Part shown: positions 1 through 7,716 of the stretch, in pieces
Position numbering within the stretch: the stretch's first letter is position 1
Layout of the letters: each line of letters opens with the position of its first letter
Assembly: GCA_910588425.1 (NCBI GenBank)
Contig: CAJUPM010000003.1
Location: forward strand, 91,219 to 155,218
Direction: 5' to 3'
Length of the DNA stretch: 64,000 nucleotides
From: an uncultured Christensenellaceae bacterium
Lineage (GTDB): Bacteria; Bacillota; Clostridia; Christensenellales; Christensenellaceae
Notes under the pieces: model-generated
What the model was told of the DNA's origin: nothing
The model's database searches: none
What the model saw: the letters and a program-made list of their open reading frames with translations, nothing else
Made by a program: the position numbers and the translations under genes

Positions 1-19
1 GCGGGAAATAAAAAATAAA

Positions 20-40
20 AAAGAGCCAAGCGGCTCTTTT
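20..40 (-). terminator. Terminator after his operon
   Basis: A six-base-pair stem (AGAGCC / GGCTCT, loop AAGC) is flanked by A and T runs on both sides, so it can end transcription on either strand. It lies 13 bases past the hisE stop codon and closes the his operon. Confidence 0.8.
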
Positions 41-52
41 TTTGCATCCGGC

Positions 53-379
53 TTATGTGTTGCGGTCGACTTTTTTCATCTGCTTCAGGTTGCCGATTTT
101 CTGCGCGCGGGCATCCAACTCTGCCATGACCTGCTCCAGCGGCAGGCCAGTTTCGGCCAGCAGAACCATCAGGTGATAGAGCAAGTCGCAGACCTCGCCG
201 CAAAGGGGCTCGTGCGCGCCGTTTTTGGCCGCGATGATGACCTCCCCCGTCTCCTCTGCCACTTTTTTGAGAATCTTATCCAGGCCCTGCTCGAAGAGAT
301 AGCAGGTGTAGGAGCCCTCGGAAGGGCTTTGCCTGCGGCTCTGGATGACGTCGTACAGCGTTTCTAATGTCTCTTTCAT
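53..379 (-). CDS. hisE: Phosphoribosyl-ATP pyrophosphatase
   Basis: Second step of histidine synthesis: removes pyrophosphate from phosphoribosyl-ATP to give phosphoribosyl-AMP. The 108-residue protein is an all-helical MazG-like enzyme; the acidic metal-binding signatures are visible as AEETGEV (residues 41-47) and EVCDLLYH (62-69). The ATG at 379 is chosen because it overlaps the hisI stop (ATGA), which indicates translational coupling; an upstream in-frame ATG would run 54 codons inside hisI. It is the last gene of the operon. HisE and HisI are separate proteins here, not the fused HisIE of enteric bacteria. Confidence 0.95.
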   Translation of the reverse strand: MKETLETLYDVIQSRRQSPSEGSYTCYLFEQGLDKILKKVAEETGEVIIAAKNGAHEPLCGEVCDLLYHLMVLLAETGLPLEQVMAELDARAQKIGNLKQMKKVDRNT

Positions 380-705
380 TGTTCCTCCTCCATGCAAAAA
401 CTGCGGTAAAAACAGGTGCGGTTGCCGGTATGGCAGGCCGGGCCGGCGGGCTTCACCAGCAGAAGAATGGTATCCTCGTCGCAGTCGTAAAGCGCCTGCA
501 AAACGAACTGGAAGTTGCCCGAAGTCTCTCCCTTCACCCAAAGGCTCTGGCGGCTGCGGCTATAGAAGGTGCTCTTTTTTGTTTGCAGCGTCTGCTCCAG
601 CGCCTGCCGGTTCATATAGGCCAGCATGAGCACTTCCCGGCTTTCGGCATCCTGCACGATGGCCGGGATGAGCTCGGATTTTTTGAAAAATTGATCTAGA
701 TTCAT
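376..705 (-). CDS. hisI: Phosphoribosyl-AMP cyclohydrolase
   Basis: Third step of histidine synthesis: opens the adenine ring of phosphoribosyl-AMP. At 109 residues it is a stand-alone HisI. Visible family motifs are YSRSRQSLWVKGETSGN (48-64), the Mg-binding DCDEDT (74-79) and the zinc ligand region CHTG (91-94) with a further Cys at 98. The stop overlaps the hisE start by four bases. A 47-base gap separates it from hisF, the largest gap in the distal half of the operon, but I see no terminator in it. Confidence 0.95.
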   Translation of the reverse strand: MNLDQFFKKSELIPAIVQDAESREVLMLAYMNRQALEQTLQTKKSTFYSRSRQSLWVKGETSGNFQFVLQALYDCDEDTILLLVKPAGPACHTGNRTCFYRSFCMEEEQ

Positions 706-752
706 GGTTTACTCCTTGCGGTTTTGATGCGGCAGGCCGCCCTGCCTGTTTT

Positions 753-1505
753 TTACAGCCGAATGGCCACGCCGCGCTCTTTGAGATACCGTTTGAGCTC
801 GGGGATGGGCAGCTCGCGGAAATGGAAGAGCGTTGCCGCAAGAGCCGCGTCCGCCCCGGCCTGGAAGGTATCGTAGAAATGCGCGGGCGTGCCGCCCCCG
901 CCGGATGCGATGACCGGGATATCCACGACTTTGGTCACCGCGGAAATGAGAGCGTTGTCAAACCCGGCCTTGGTGCCGTCTGCATCCATAGAAGTGACGA
1001 GCAGTTCCCCGGCGCCCAGATCTGCGGCCTCCCTGGCCCAGGCGATGGCGTCGATGCCCGTATCGATGCGGCCGCCGTTGATATAGACGTGATAGCCATC
1101 CGCCGTGCGCTTGGCGTCGATGGCGCAGACTACGCATTGCGAGCCGAACTTTTCCGCCGCTTTGGAGAGCAGTGCCTTATCCCGGAGCGCCGCAGAGTTG
1201 ACCGAGATTTTATCCGCCCCGGCCAGCAGCAGCGTACGGAAATCCTCTACCGTGCGGATGCCTCCGCCCACCGTCAGCGGGACGAACAGCTCTTTTGCCG
1301 CCTTTTCCACCAGCCGGGCGAATGTGTTCCGCCCTTCATGCGTCGCGGTGATATCCAGAAAAGTCACCTCATCCGCGCCGACTTCGTTATAGTATTTGGC
1401 GTTTTCCACGATGTCTCCCGCATCCCGCAGGGAGACAAAGTTCACGCCCTTGACGACCCGCCCGTCTTTGACGTCCAGGCAGGGAATAATTCTCTTTGCA
1501 AGCAT
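753..1505 (-). CDS. hisF: Imidazole glycerol phosphate synthase, cyclase subunit
   Basis: Cyclase half of the HisF-HisH glutamine amidotransferase: takes ammonia from HisH and converts PRFAR into imidazole glycerol phosphate and AICAR. The 250-residue (beta/alpha)8 barrel starts with the typical LAKRIIPCLDVKDGRVVKG, with catalytic Asp11, and has the second catalytic Asp in CAIDAK. A GGAGGT ribosome site precedes the ATG. It lies 13 bases after hisA in the same operon. Length is normal for the family. Confidence 0.97.
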   Translation of the reverse strand: MLAKRIIPCLDVKDGRVVKGVNFVSLRDAGDIVENAKYYNEVGADEVTFLDITATHEGRNTFARLVEKAAKELFVPLTVGGGIRTVEDFRTLLLAGADKISVNSAALRDKALLSKAAEKFGSQCVVCAIDAKRTADGYHVYINGGRIDTGIDAIAWAREAADLGAGELLVTSMDADGTKAGFDNALISAVTKVVDIPVIASGGGGTPAHFYDTFQAGADAALAATLFHFRELPIPELKRYLKERGVAIRL

Positions 1506-1518
1506 TGCATACCTCCGG

Positions 1519-2238
1519 TTATTTGGCCGCTTCCAGCGCCTCTTCCAGCTTCAGCGTCCCTGCATAGAGGGATTTGCCGCAGATAGCGCCGTATAGTCTC
1601 ATGGCCCGCAGAGCCCGGATATCCGCCAAATCCTTGATGCCGCCGCTGGCCACCAAGTTAACCCCCGGCGCGGCCTGCGAAATGGCGGCGAGCATCTGTG
1701 TGCAGGGGCCGGCCAGCGTGCCGTCCCGGCTGATATCCGTGGCGATGATAGTCCTGCATCCGAGGTCTGCCACTTGCTCCGCAAACTCCAGATAGGGGAG
1801 ATTGGAATGCTCCGTCCAGCCGGATGTGGCGACAAAACCATCCTTGGCATCGATGCCCACGGCGATTTTTTCACCGTATTCCCGCAGTGCCTGGGCCAGA
1901 AAGGCGAGATCCGTCGCCGCAGAACCCAAAATGACCCGGGAAATGCCCAGCCCCAGCGCGGCATCGATATCCGCCATGGTGCGGATGCCGCCTCCCAGTT
2001 CCACGGGAATGCTCAGCGCCCGGCAGACCTCGGCCACAGCCGCCCGGTTTTCCTCTCTGCCGGCGCCGCCCTTGGCGCCGTCCAGATCCACCATATGCAG
2101 ACACTGCGCCCCGGCCCGCTCAAAGCCAAGGGCCGTTTCCAGCGGATTTTCGGCCACCTGGTGCGCCGTGCCGTATTCTCCTTTGACCAGCCGGACGCAC
2201 CTGCCGCCCAGCAGGTCAATAGCAGGAAGCAAAATCAT
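1519..2238 (-). CDS. hisA: ProFAR isomerase
   Basis: Amadori isomerase that converts ProFAR to PRFAR, the substrate of HisF/HisH. The 239-residue barrel opens with LLPAIDLLGGRCVRL, with the catalytic Asp at residue 8; the second acidic residue lies in VGIDAKDG. It is paralogous in fold to HisF. The start codon overlaps the hisH stop (ATGA), so the two are probably translationally coupled. No TrpF is encoded nearby, so there is no sign that this is the bifunctional PriA type, but specificity cannot be read from sequence alone. Confidence 0.96.
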   Translation of the reverse strand: MILLPAIDLLGGRCVRLVKGEYGTAHQVAENPLETALGFERAGAQCLHMVDLDGAKGGAGREENRAAVAEVCRALSIPVELGGGIRTMADIDAALGLGISRVILGSAATDLAFLAQALREYGEKIAVGIDAKDGFVATSGWTEHSNLPYLEFAEQVADLGCRTIIATDISRDGTLAGPCTQMLAAISQAAPGVNLVASGGIKDLADIRALRAMRLYGAICGKSLYAGTLKLEEALEAAK

Positions 2239-2849
2239 AGGTTTTCTCCTTTGCAGAAGTTTTCCAGAATGCGCAGGCCGGTCTCGTGGCTCTTTTCCGG
2301 GTGGAACTGCGCGCCGTAGACGGGCAGAGCCGGGCTCTTGACCAGCGCCGGGATGGCTTCGCCATACTGCGTGCCGGCCAGGATATTTTCCGGCGCCGTC
2401 TCTGCCCGGAAGGAATGCACAAAATACACATAATCCCCGGAGGAGATGCCCTGCAAGATGGGGCTTTGCTGGGTTAGGCTCAAATCGTTCCAGCCGATAT
2501 GCGGAATTTTCAGCCCTTTGGCATCGATGGGGACGACGCCACCCGAGATGAGGGCGAGGCCATCTGTCTTTCCGTATTCCAAACTGTATTCAAACAGAAG
2601 CTGCATGCCAAGACAGATGCCCAGCAGAGGCTTGCCCCTGCGGCACTGCCGCAAAATCTCCTGCTTCAGGCCGGAGGTTTCCAGCGCCTGCATGGCATCG
2701 GGAAATGCACCCACGCCCGGGAGAATCAGCCGGTCTGCCGCCTGCAAATCTGCCGGATCCCGGGTAATTTTGCCGGGCACACCCAAATGCTCCAGCGCGT
2801 TGCAGACGCTGTGCAGGTTGCCCATGCCGTAATCAATGACCGCTATCAT
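2235..2849 (-). CDS. hisH: Imidazole glycerol phosphate synthase, glutaminase subunit
   Basis: Class I glutamine amidotransferase that hydrolyses glutamine and channels ammonia into HisF. The 204-residue protein has the nucleophile Cys79 in LLGICLGMQ and the His183/Glu185 pair in QFHPEKSH, so the catalytic triad is complete. Start and stop overlap hisB and hisA by four bases each. hisH is placed before hisA and hisF, the usual Gram-positive order. Confidence 0.96.
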   Translation of the reverse strand: MIAVIDYGMGNLHSVCNALEHLGVPGKITRDPADLQAADRLILPGVGAFPDAMQALETSGLKQEILRQCRRGKPLLGICLGMQLLFEYSLEYGKTDGLALISGGVVPIDAKGLKIPHIGWNDLSLTQQSPILQGISSGDYVYFVHSFRAETAPENILAGTQYGEAIPALVKSPALPVYGAQFHPEKSHETGLRILENFCKGENL

Positions 2850-3427
2850 AGCACGCCTTTCGTCGAGAGCAGCGCCGCAGAGGGCTGCATTGCCTGGGAA
2901 ATGCTGCGGGCAAAGGCCTTGAAAAGCCCTTCGACTTTGTGGTGATCGTTAGCTCCATAGAGCACTTCCAGATGCAGGGTGGTTTTGGAGCTATAGGTAA
3001 AGGCGTAGAAAAATTCTTCTACCATGCAGACATCCAGCGCGCCGATGCTCTGGTTGTTAAAACCCGCGCGGAATACCAGATAGGGCCGGCCGGAAATATC
3101 GATGACCGAGCGGCAAAGGCATTCATCCATGGGGACGTACGACTGCCCGTAGCGGGCCAGCGGTGCATCGCCCAGCGCCTGCCGGAAGGCTGTGCCAAAT
3201 ACGATGCCCAGATCCTCGATGCTGTGGTGGCAGTCCACCTCGTAATCCCCGGCCAGGGAGAGGCTGATGTTCATGTTGCCGTGCACGCACAGCGCCGTCA
3301 GCATGTGGTCGAAAAAGCCGATGCCGCTGCTGCCCGTAAATGCGCCGGGCTGGCCGGCCTCCAGCAGTTCCAGGCTCAGCGTGATATCCGTCTCTTTGGT
3401 TTTCCTCGAAAAAGATGTGCTTCTCAT
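2846..3427 (-). CDS. hisB: Imidazoleglycerol-phosphate dehydratase
   Basis: Dehydrates imidazole glycerol phosphate to imidazole acetol phosphate. The 193-residue protein is the monofunctional form without the N-terminal histidinol-phosphatase domain of enteric HisB. The two metal-binding repeats are seen as CHHSIEDLG and NDHHKVEGLFKA. Because no phosphatase domain is attached and no PHP-type HisJ or HisN is encoded in the operon, histidinol phosphatase must be encoded elsewhere. Start and stop overlap hisC and hisH by four bases. Confidence 0.96.
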   Translation of the reverse strand: MRSTSFSRKTKETDITLSLELLEAGQPGAFTGSSGIGFFDHMLTALCVHGNMNISLSLAGDYEVDCHHSIEDLGIVFGTAFRQALGDAPLARYGQSYVPMDECLCRSVIDISGRPYLVFRAGFNNQSIGALDVCMVEEFFYAFTYSSKTTLHLEVLYGANDHHKVEGLFKAFARSISQAMQPSAALLSTKGVL

Positions 3428-4461
3428 TTTTGTTCCTCCGTCATTTTTTCCAGCGCCGCATACAGCGCGCCAAGCTCCTCGTCGAATGAGGCGGTAATGC
3501 GCAGGGCACCCTGGCCGAACAGCCGGATGATGATGCCCTGCCTTTTTAAATACTCATAGATTTGCACGGCGTTTTCCGCCTCCAGATAAACGAAGTTGGT
3601 ATGCGTCGGAAAAACGCGCGCTCCGGGCAGCAGCTGCTTGAGCCGGCGTTCCAGCCTGCGCGCTTGCCCCATGAGGAATACGCCGTGGTTTTCGCCCTGC
3701 TCCAGCAGGATACGGCCCATGATCTGCGCAGGTGTGCTCACGTTATACGGGCTTCGGGCGGTATTGAGCGCCGAAATGAGGGCGGGGTTTGAAACTGCAA
3801 AGCCCAGCCGCAGGCCGGCCGCGCCCCATGCCTTGGAGAGCGTGCGCAAAACGATGAGGTTGGAAAGCGCCGGCGCATCGCCCAGCAGGGTTTGATCCCA
3901 AAAATCCATATAGGCTTCATCCACCAAAAAGAGCACATCCTCCCGCTTTTGGATGAGCAGAAGCAAACTTGCCCGGGGAATGCCCGCGCCGGTTGGGTTG
4001 CAGGGGTTGGAGAAGATGACGGCTTTTGCGCCGCTCTGCGCCAGGGCCGCTTCCAGCTCCGCCCCGCCAAACTCCGCCTCCCGCTGGCAGGAAGCCAGAT
4101 GGACTTCCGAAAGCTCGGCATAAAAGCGGTACATGGAGAAATCTGGCGAGGCCAGCAGCAGGGTATCCCCCTTGGCAAGGAAGGAGGAGAGCAGCAGGCT
4201 GATGAGCTCGTCCGAGCCGTTCCCAGCCATGATAAAGCGGGGATCGATGCCGTAGCGCGCGCCAAAAGCCGCGCAAAGGGCGGCGGCGCTGGCATCGGGA
4301 TAGCGGTTGAGCGGGGTGATGAGCAGCTCATGCAGGAACGCCTCTTTGGCCAGCATGGGCAAATCAAAAGGGCTCTCGTTGGCGTCCAGCCGGACGGCAT
4401 AGCTGCCCGCGCTTGGGGCATAGGGCGTCATACTGCGCAGTTTTTCGGGAAGTAAGTTCAT
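3424..4461 (-). CDS. hisC: Histidinol-phosphate aminotransferase
   Basis: PLP-dependent class I/II aminotransferase that transfers an amino group from glutamate to imidazole acetol phosphate. The 345-residue protein has the substrate-binding N-terminus (RLDANESPFDLP), NPCNPTGAG (152-160) and the PLP lysine K210 in TLSKAWGAAGLRLG. It sits 12 bases after hisD and overlaps hisB. Related enzymes also act on aromatic keto acids; no separate aromatic aminotransferase is present in the aro operon of this window, so HisC could in principle help there (inference). Confidence 0.95.
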   Translation of the reverse strand: MNLLPEKLRSMTPYAPSAGSYAVRLDANESPFDLPMLAKEAFLHELLITPLNRYPDASAAALCAAFGARYGIDPRFIMAGNGSDELISLLLSSFLAKGDTLLLASPDFSMYRFYAELSEVHLASCQREAEFGGAELEAALAQSGAKAVIFSNPCNPTGAGIPRASLLLLIQKREDVLFLVDEAYMDFWDQTLLGDAPALSNLIVLRTLSKAWGAAGLRLGFAVSNPALISALNTARSPYNVSTPAQIMGRILLEQGENHGVFLMGQARRLERRLKQLLPGARVFPTHTNFVYLEAENAVQIYEYLKRQGIIIRLFGQGALRITASFDEELGALYAALEKMTEEQK

Positions 4462-4473
4462 GGGATCCTCCTG

Positions 4474-5763
4474 CTATTTGGCCTGTTCTTTGCGGATGCG
4501 CACAGAGGCGGCGTGGGCCGTCAGCCCTTCCGTCTGGGCAAAGCGCATGATATCTTCGGCGTCTTCCAAAAGCGCCTGCCGATCATAGCAAAGATAGCTC
4601 ATTTTCTTCAAAAATGCGTCTACGGAGAGCGGGGAAGAGAACCGCGCCGTGCCGTTGGTGGGCAAAACGTGGTTGGTGCCCGCAAAATAGTCGCCCAGCG
4701 GCTCGGGGGCATATTGCCCCAGGAAGATGCTGCCCGCGTTTTTGACGTTTGCCAGATCCGCGTAAGGATCTTTGGTTAAAATCTCCAGATGCTCGGGGGC
4801 GATGGTATTGGCGATGGCGAAACCATCCTCCATGCTGGGCACGATGACGGCCCCGGAGTAGTTTTTCAGAGACTGCGCGATGATCTCCCTGCGGGAGAGC
4901 GTGGCCATCTGCTCTTCTATGCAGGCCGAAACCTGCTCTGCCAGAGCCCGGCTGGTCGTGATGAGCACGGCGCTGGCCAGCGCATCGTGTTCCAGCTGGG
5001 AGAGCAGGTCCGCCGCGGCATAGGCGGGGGTGGCCGTCTCGTCTGCCAGGACGAGCACTTCGCTGGGCCCGGCGATCATATCGATATCCACGATGCCGTA
5101 AACCTGCCGCTTTGCCTCGGCGACGAACACATTGCCCGGCCCGACGATCTTATCCACCGCCGGGATAGACTGCGTTCCATAGGCCAGCGCGGCCACGGCC
5201 TGGGCGCCGCCCACCGTGAAAATCCGGCTCACGCCCGCGATTTTGGCCGCGGCGACCACCGCCGGGTTCACGCCCTCGGCCTTGGGCGGGGTTACCAGCA
5301 CGATCTCGCCCACGCCCGCAACTGCCGCGGGAATGCAGTTCATGAGCACAGTGGAGGGATAAGCCGCCGTTCCGCCCGGAACGTAGACGCCCACCCGCTC
5401 CAGCGGGCGCACAATGCGGCCCAGCATCCGGCCGTTTTCCCGCATCTCATAACCTGCGCAAAGCTGCTTTTCATGGTAGGCGCGGATATTGGCCGCGGCC
5501 TTTTGCATGGTGGCAAAAAGCGCCGGGTCTACCGCCGAAAGACAGTCTGCAATTTCCTGCTCAGAAAGGCAGAGAGAGGAGAGGGAGACGCCGTCGAACT
5601 GTTCGCAGTAGCGCAAAAGAGCCGCATCGCCTTCCCGGCGGACATCTTCGATCACCTGGCGGACTTTCTGCGAGATTTCCTGCGCCTCACTGCCTGCTCT
5701 GGATTCCAGAGCGGCGAAAAGCTCCTTTTCCTCTCCTTTGGATGCGTCAAATATTTTCAGCAT
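4474..5763 (-). CDS. hisD: Histidinol dehydrogenase
   Basis: Zinc enzyme for the last two steps, oxidising L-histidinol to L-histidine with two NAD+. I place the start at the ATG at 5763 because GGAGGAAG lies at good distance before it; an upstream in-frame ATG adds 11 basic residues without a better site. The resulting 429-residue protein is of usual length. Motifs include VGPGNVFVAEAKRQVYG, DMIAGPSEVLVLAD and the zinc-ligand segment SQLEHD. Sixty-odd bases separate it from hisG. Confidence 0.96.
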   Translation of the reverse strand: MLKIFDASKGEEKELFAALESRAGSEAQEISQKVRQVIEDVRREGDAALLRYCEQFDGVSLSSLCLSEQEIADCLSAVDPALFATMQKAAANIRAYHEKQLCAGYEMRENGRMLGRIVRPLERVGVYVPGGTAAYPSTVLMNCIPAAVAGVGEIVLVTPPKAEGVNPAVVAAAKIAGVSRIFTVGGAQAVAALAYGTQSIPAVDKIVGPGNVFVAEAKRQVYGIVDIDMIAGPSEVLVLADETATPAYAAADLLSQLEHDALASAVLITTSRALAEQVSACIEEQMATLSRREIIAQSLKNYSGAVIVPSMEDGFAIANTIAPEHLEILTKDPYADLANVKNAGSIFLGQYAPEPLGDYFAGTNHVLPTNGTARFSSPLSVDAFLKKMSYLCYDRQALLEDAEDIMRFAQTEGLTAHAASVRIRKEQAK

Positions 5764-5826
5764 GAAATGCTTCCTCCGTTTTCTTCCTTCTATCATACCA
5801 GATTTTGCGCCGCCTGGCGCATTTTT

Positions 5827-6441
5827 CTAGAGCGCGGCCGCCATTTTTGCCGCAAAGGCGGAGATCTCCTCATTTTTCAGCTTCATGGCCGCGCTGTTGA
5901 CGATGAGCCTTGCGGAAAGCTCGGCCACGTCTTCATAGACGCACAGGCCGTTTTCGCGCAGGGTGTCGCCCGTCTCCACGATATCGATGATGGCGTCTGC
6001 CAGACCGAGAATGGGAGCCAGCTCTACAGACCCCTCGATTTTGACGATCTCGCAGTCCACATTTTTGCTGGCCAGGAACCGGCGGGAGACATTCGGATAC
6101 TTGGTGGCGATGGCCTTATGGCTATACCCTTCGTAGAAGTTCTTTCCGGCGATGCCTGCCAGAGCGAAGCGGCATTTGCCAAAGCCCAGATCCAGCAGTT
6201 CATAGAAGCTGCCTCCCTGCTCCATGATGGTATCCCTGCCCACGATGCCCGCATCGCAGACGCCGCTTTGCACATAAGTAATGACATCCGGCGCTTTTGC
6301 CAGGATGATCTCCAGATTGCCGCAGCAAAAGACCAGCTTGCGCCCCTTGTCCCGGACGGGGGAGACGTCGTATCCGCAGGCTTCCAGCAGATCCAGAGCC
6401 TTTTTTTCAATTCTTCCTTTGGTGAGTGCCAGCTTTATCAT
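5827..6441 (-). CDS. hisG: ATP phosphoribosyltransferase, short catalytic subunit
   Basis: First and committed step: joins ATP and PRPP. At 204 residues this is the short HisG form, which lacks the C-terminal regulatory ACT-like domain and needs HisZ for activity and feedback control. N-terminus IKLALTKGRIEKKALDLLE and the segment ADAIIDIVETGDTLRENGL (PRPP-binding region) are typical. It overlaps hisZ by four bases, as expected for two subunits of one complex. Confidence 0.96.
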   Translation of the reverse strand: MIKLALTKGRIEKKALDLLEACGYDVSPVRDKGRKLVFCCGNLEIILAKAPDVITYVQSGVCDAGIVGRDTIMEQGGSFYELLDLGFGKCRFALAGIAGKNFYEGYSHKAIATKYPNVSRRFLASKNVDCEIVKIEGSVELAPILGLADAIIDIVETGDTLRENGLCVYEDVAELSARLIVNSAAMKLKNEEISAFAAKMAAAL

Positions 6442-7511
6442 ACGTCCCTCCCGATGTTTTTGAGATATTCCCCGGCCCGGCGGATATCCTGGCTGCCCGC
6501 TTTAAAATCGATGGGGAAAGCGGCCGGGGCGGCGGGCTTTTCTTTCGCCGCAGCAACCTCCGAGAGGTTGAGCGCAAAGCCGCAGGCAGGCAGGGGATAG
6601 CCGAAGCTGCCCAGCAGGTTGTCGTAGCGCCCGCCCGAGAGCACTTCCTCGCCGATGCCGCCCTGATAGCCCTTAAAGACCAGGCCGGTGTAGTAGTCGA
6701 TATTCTGGACGATGCCCAGATCGATGATGATGCGCTCGCCGTATCCCGCATCCGAAAACGCCTGATAGATGGATTCCAGATACGAGAGGATGGCCAGCGC
6801 CCGCTCGTTGCCCTCTGCCAGCTCCCGGGCCTTTTTCAGCACATCCGCTCCCCCGCAGAGCCTGGGCAGAATTGCTGCCAGCTCCACAGCCTTGGCCGCC
6901 ACGGCGTTGAGCGAGAAGGAAAAGCCGCTGCTGTTCTTGGCCGCGATATAGTTTTTCAGATCCGCCCGCTCGGATTGGCTGATCTGCTCGTCGAAGAGCA
7001 GAATCTCAAAGAAATTGGCATAGCCGATCTCGATTTTATAATCCTCACTGCAAACGGCCATGGTTTGCAGGGCGGTAAACAGGCAGCAGAGGTCTTCTGC
7101 CTCCGGGTCGCCGCCCAGAATTTCCACGCCGCTCTGCAAAATTTCACTGCGCCGGGCGTGATAGGCGTCGCCGGCGCGGTAGACATTCTGGCTGTAGCAG
7201 ATTTTCAGCGGAAGCGCCGCATCCCGCAGTTTGGAAGAGGCCACCCGAGCGATGGGGGAGGTGTTATCCGGCCGCAGGGCCACCAGCCGTCCACTGCGAT
7301 CCGTAAACTGAAAAATCTCCTCCTGAGGGATGCACTGGCGGTCGTGCGCGAACACATCGCAGTATTCCAGCGTGGGCGTGCAGACGGGGGAGAACCCCAG
7401 CCGGGCATAGAGCTCCAGCAGTTCGGCCTCCAGCCTGCGCTGGGCCAAGACCTCTTCAAAGATCAAATCCCGCGTTCCTTCGGGGACATTTTTTTGAATG
7501 ATTTTAGACAC
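6438..7511 (-). CDS. hisZ: ATP phosphoribosyltransferase regulatory subunit
   Basis: Histidyl-tRNA-synthetase-like protein that forms a hetero-octamer with short HisG and mediates inhibition by histidine. The 357-residue protein resembles the HisRS catalytic core (PEGTRDLIFEEVLAQRRLE near the N-terminus; RPDNTSPIARVA in the motif 2 region) but lacks the C-terminal anticodon-binding domain, which separates HisZ from true HisRS. It is the first gene of the operon, with an RBS (ATAGGAG) and the promoter about 55 bases upstream. Confidence 0.93.
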   Translation of the reverse strand: MSKIIQKNVPEGTRDLIFEEVLAQRRLEAELLELYARLGFSPVCTPTLEYCDVFAHDRQCIPQEEIFQFTDRSGRLVALRPDNTSPIARVASSKLRDAALPLKICYSQNVYRAGDAYHARRSEILQSGVEILGGDPEAEDLCCLFTALQTMAVCSEDYKIEIGYANFFEILLFDEQISQSERADLKNYIAAKNSSGFSFSLNAVAAKAVELAAILPRLCGGADVLKKARELAEGNERALAILSYLESIYQAFSDAGYGERIIIDLGIVQNIDYYTGLVFKGYQGGIGEEVLSGGRYDNLLGSFGYPLPACGFALNLSEVAAAKEKPAAPAAFPIDFKAGSQDIRRAGEYLKNIGRDV

Positions 7512-7529
7512 GTTATTTCTCCTATAATT

Positions 7530-7564
7530 TACTATGCTACTATATTATCTTATTACCGTAATAA
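7530..7564 (-). promoter_or_regulatory. Operator-like repeats in the his 5' region
   Basis: Two elements lie between the transcription start and the hisZ RBS. A perfect 7+1+7 palindrome, TTATTACCGTAATAA (7550-7564), covers the expected +1. Downstream (7530-7542) is a 13-mer read on the minus strand as TAGTAGCATAGTA. The same 13-mer with one change (TAGTAGCGTAGTA) overlaps the promoter of the amino acid ABC transporter at 15569-15581. A TrpR-like HisR/YerC repressor is a candidate binder; this is inference. Confidence 0.6.
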
Positions 7565-7593
7565 ATTTTACCACGCTTCCGCGCCTCCGTCAA
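7565..7593 (-). promoter_or_regulatory. his operon promoter
   Basis: Minus-strand sigma-A type promoter: -35 TTGACG (7588-7593), 17-base spacer, -10 TAAAAT (7565-7570). The expected start is about 7558, giving a leader of roughly 45 bases. No room exists for a T-box, so control is more likely by a repressor at the adjacent palindrome. Confidence 0.75.
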
Positions 7594-7674
7594 TGCCTTG
7601 GCGGGAAAAAACGAAAGAGCGGGCGGCGCGCCCGGCCCTTTTTATGCCGCGCCTGCCCGGCAAATACGGCATAG

Positions 7675-7706
7675 AAAAAGCCCTCCGTTTTAGGCGGAAG
7701 GCTTTT
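7675..7706 (-). terminator. Terminator after Mg2+ ATPase gene
   Basis: Imperfect stem of AAAAGCC..TCCG with CGGA.GGCTTTT, flanked by T-rich sequence on the minus strand, 11 bases past the ATPase stop. A second GC-rich hairpin with a T run follows at about 7610-7645 and may act as backup before the his promoter. Confidence 0.7.
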
Positions 7707-7716
7707 GAAGCGCGTT

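Noticed and set aside
1505..1603. Overlapping plus-strand ORFs throughout the his, aro and mgtA genes
   Set aside because: Antisense frames stay open because of GC-rich codon use in the real genes; their translations are rich in Arg, Ala and Pro and lack domain structure.
7605..7645. GC-rich hairpin with T run between his promoter and the mgtA terminator
   Set aside because: The stem is irregular; it may be a backup terminator for mgtA but the evidence is weaker than for the adjoining one.
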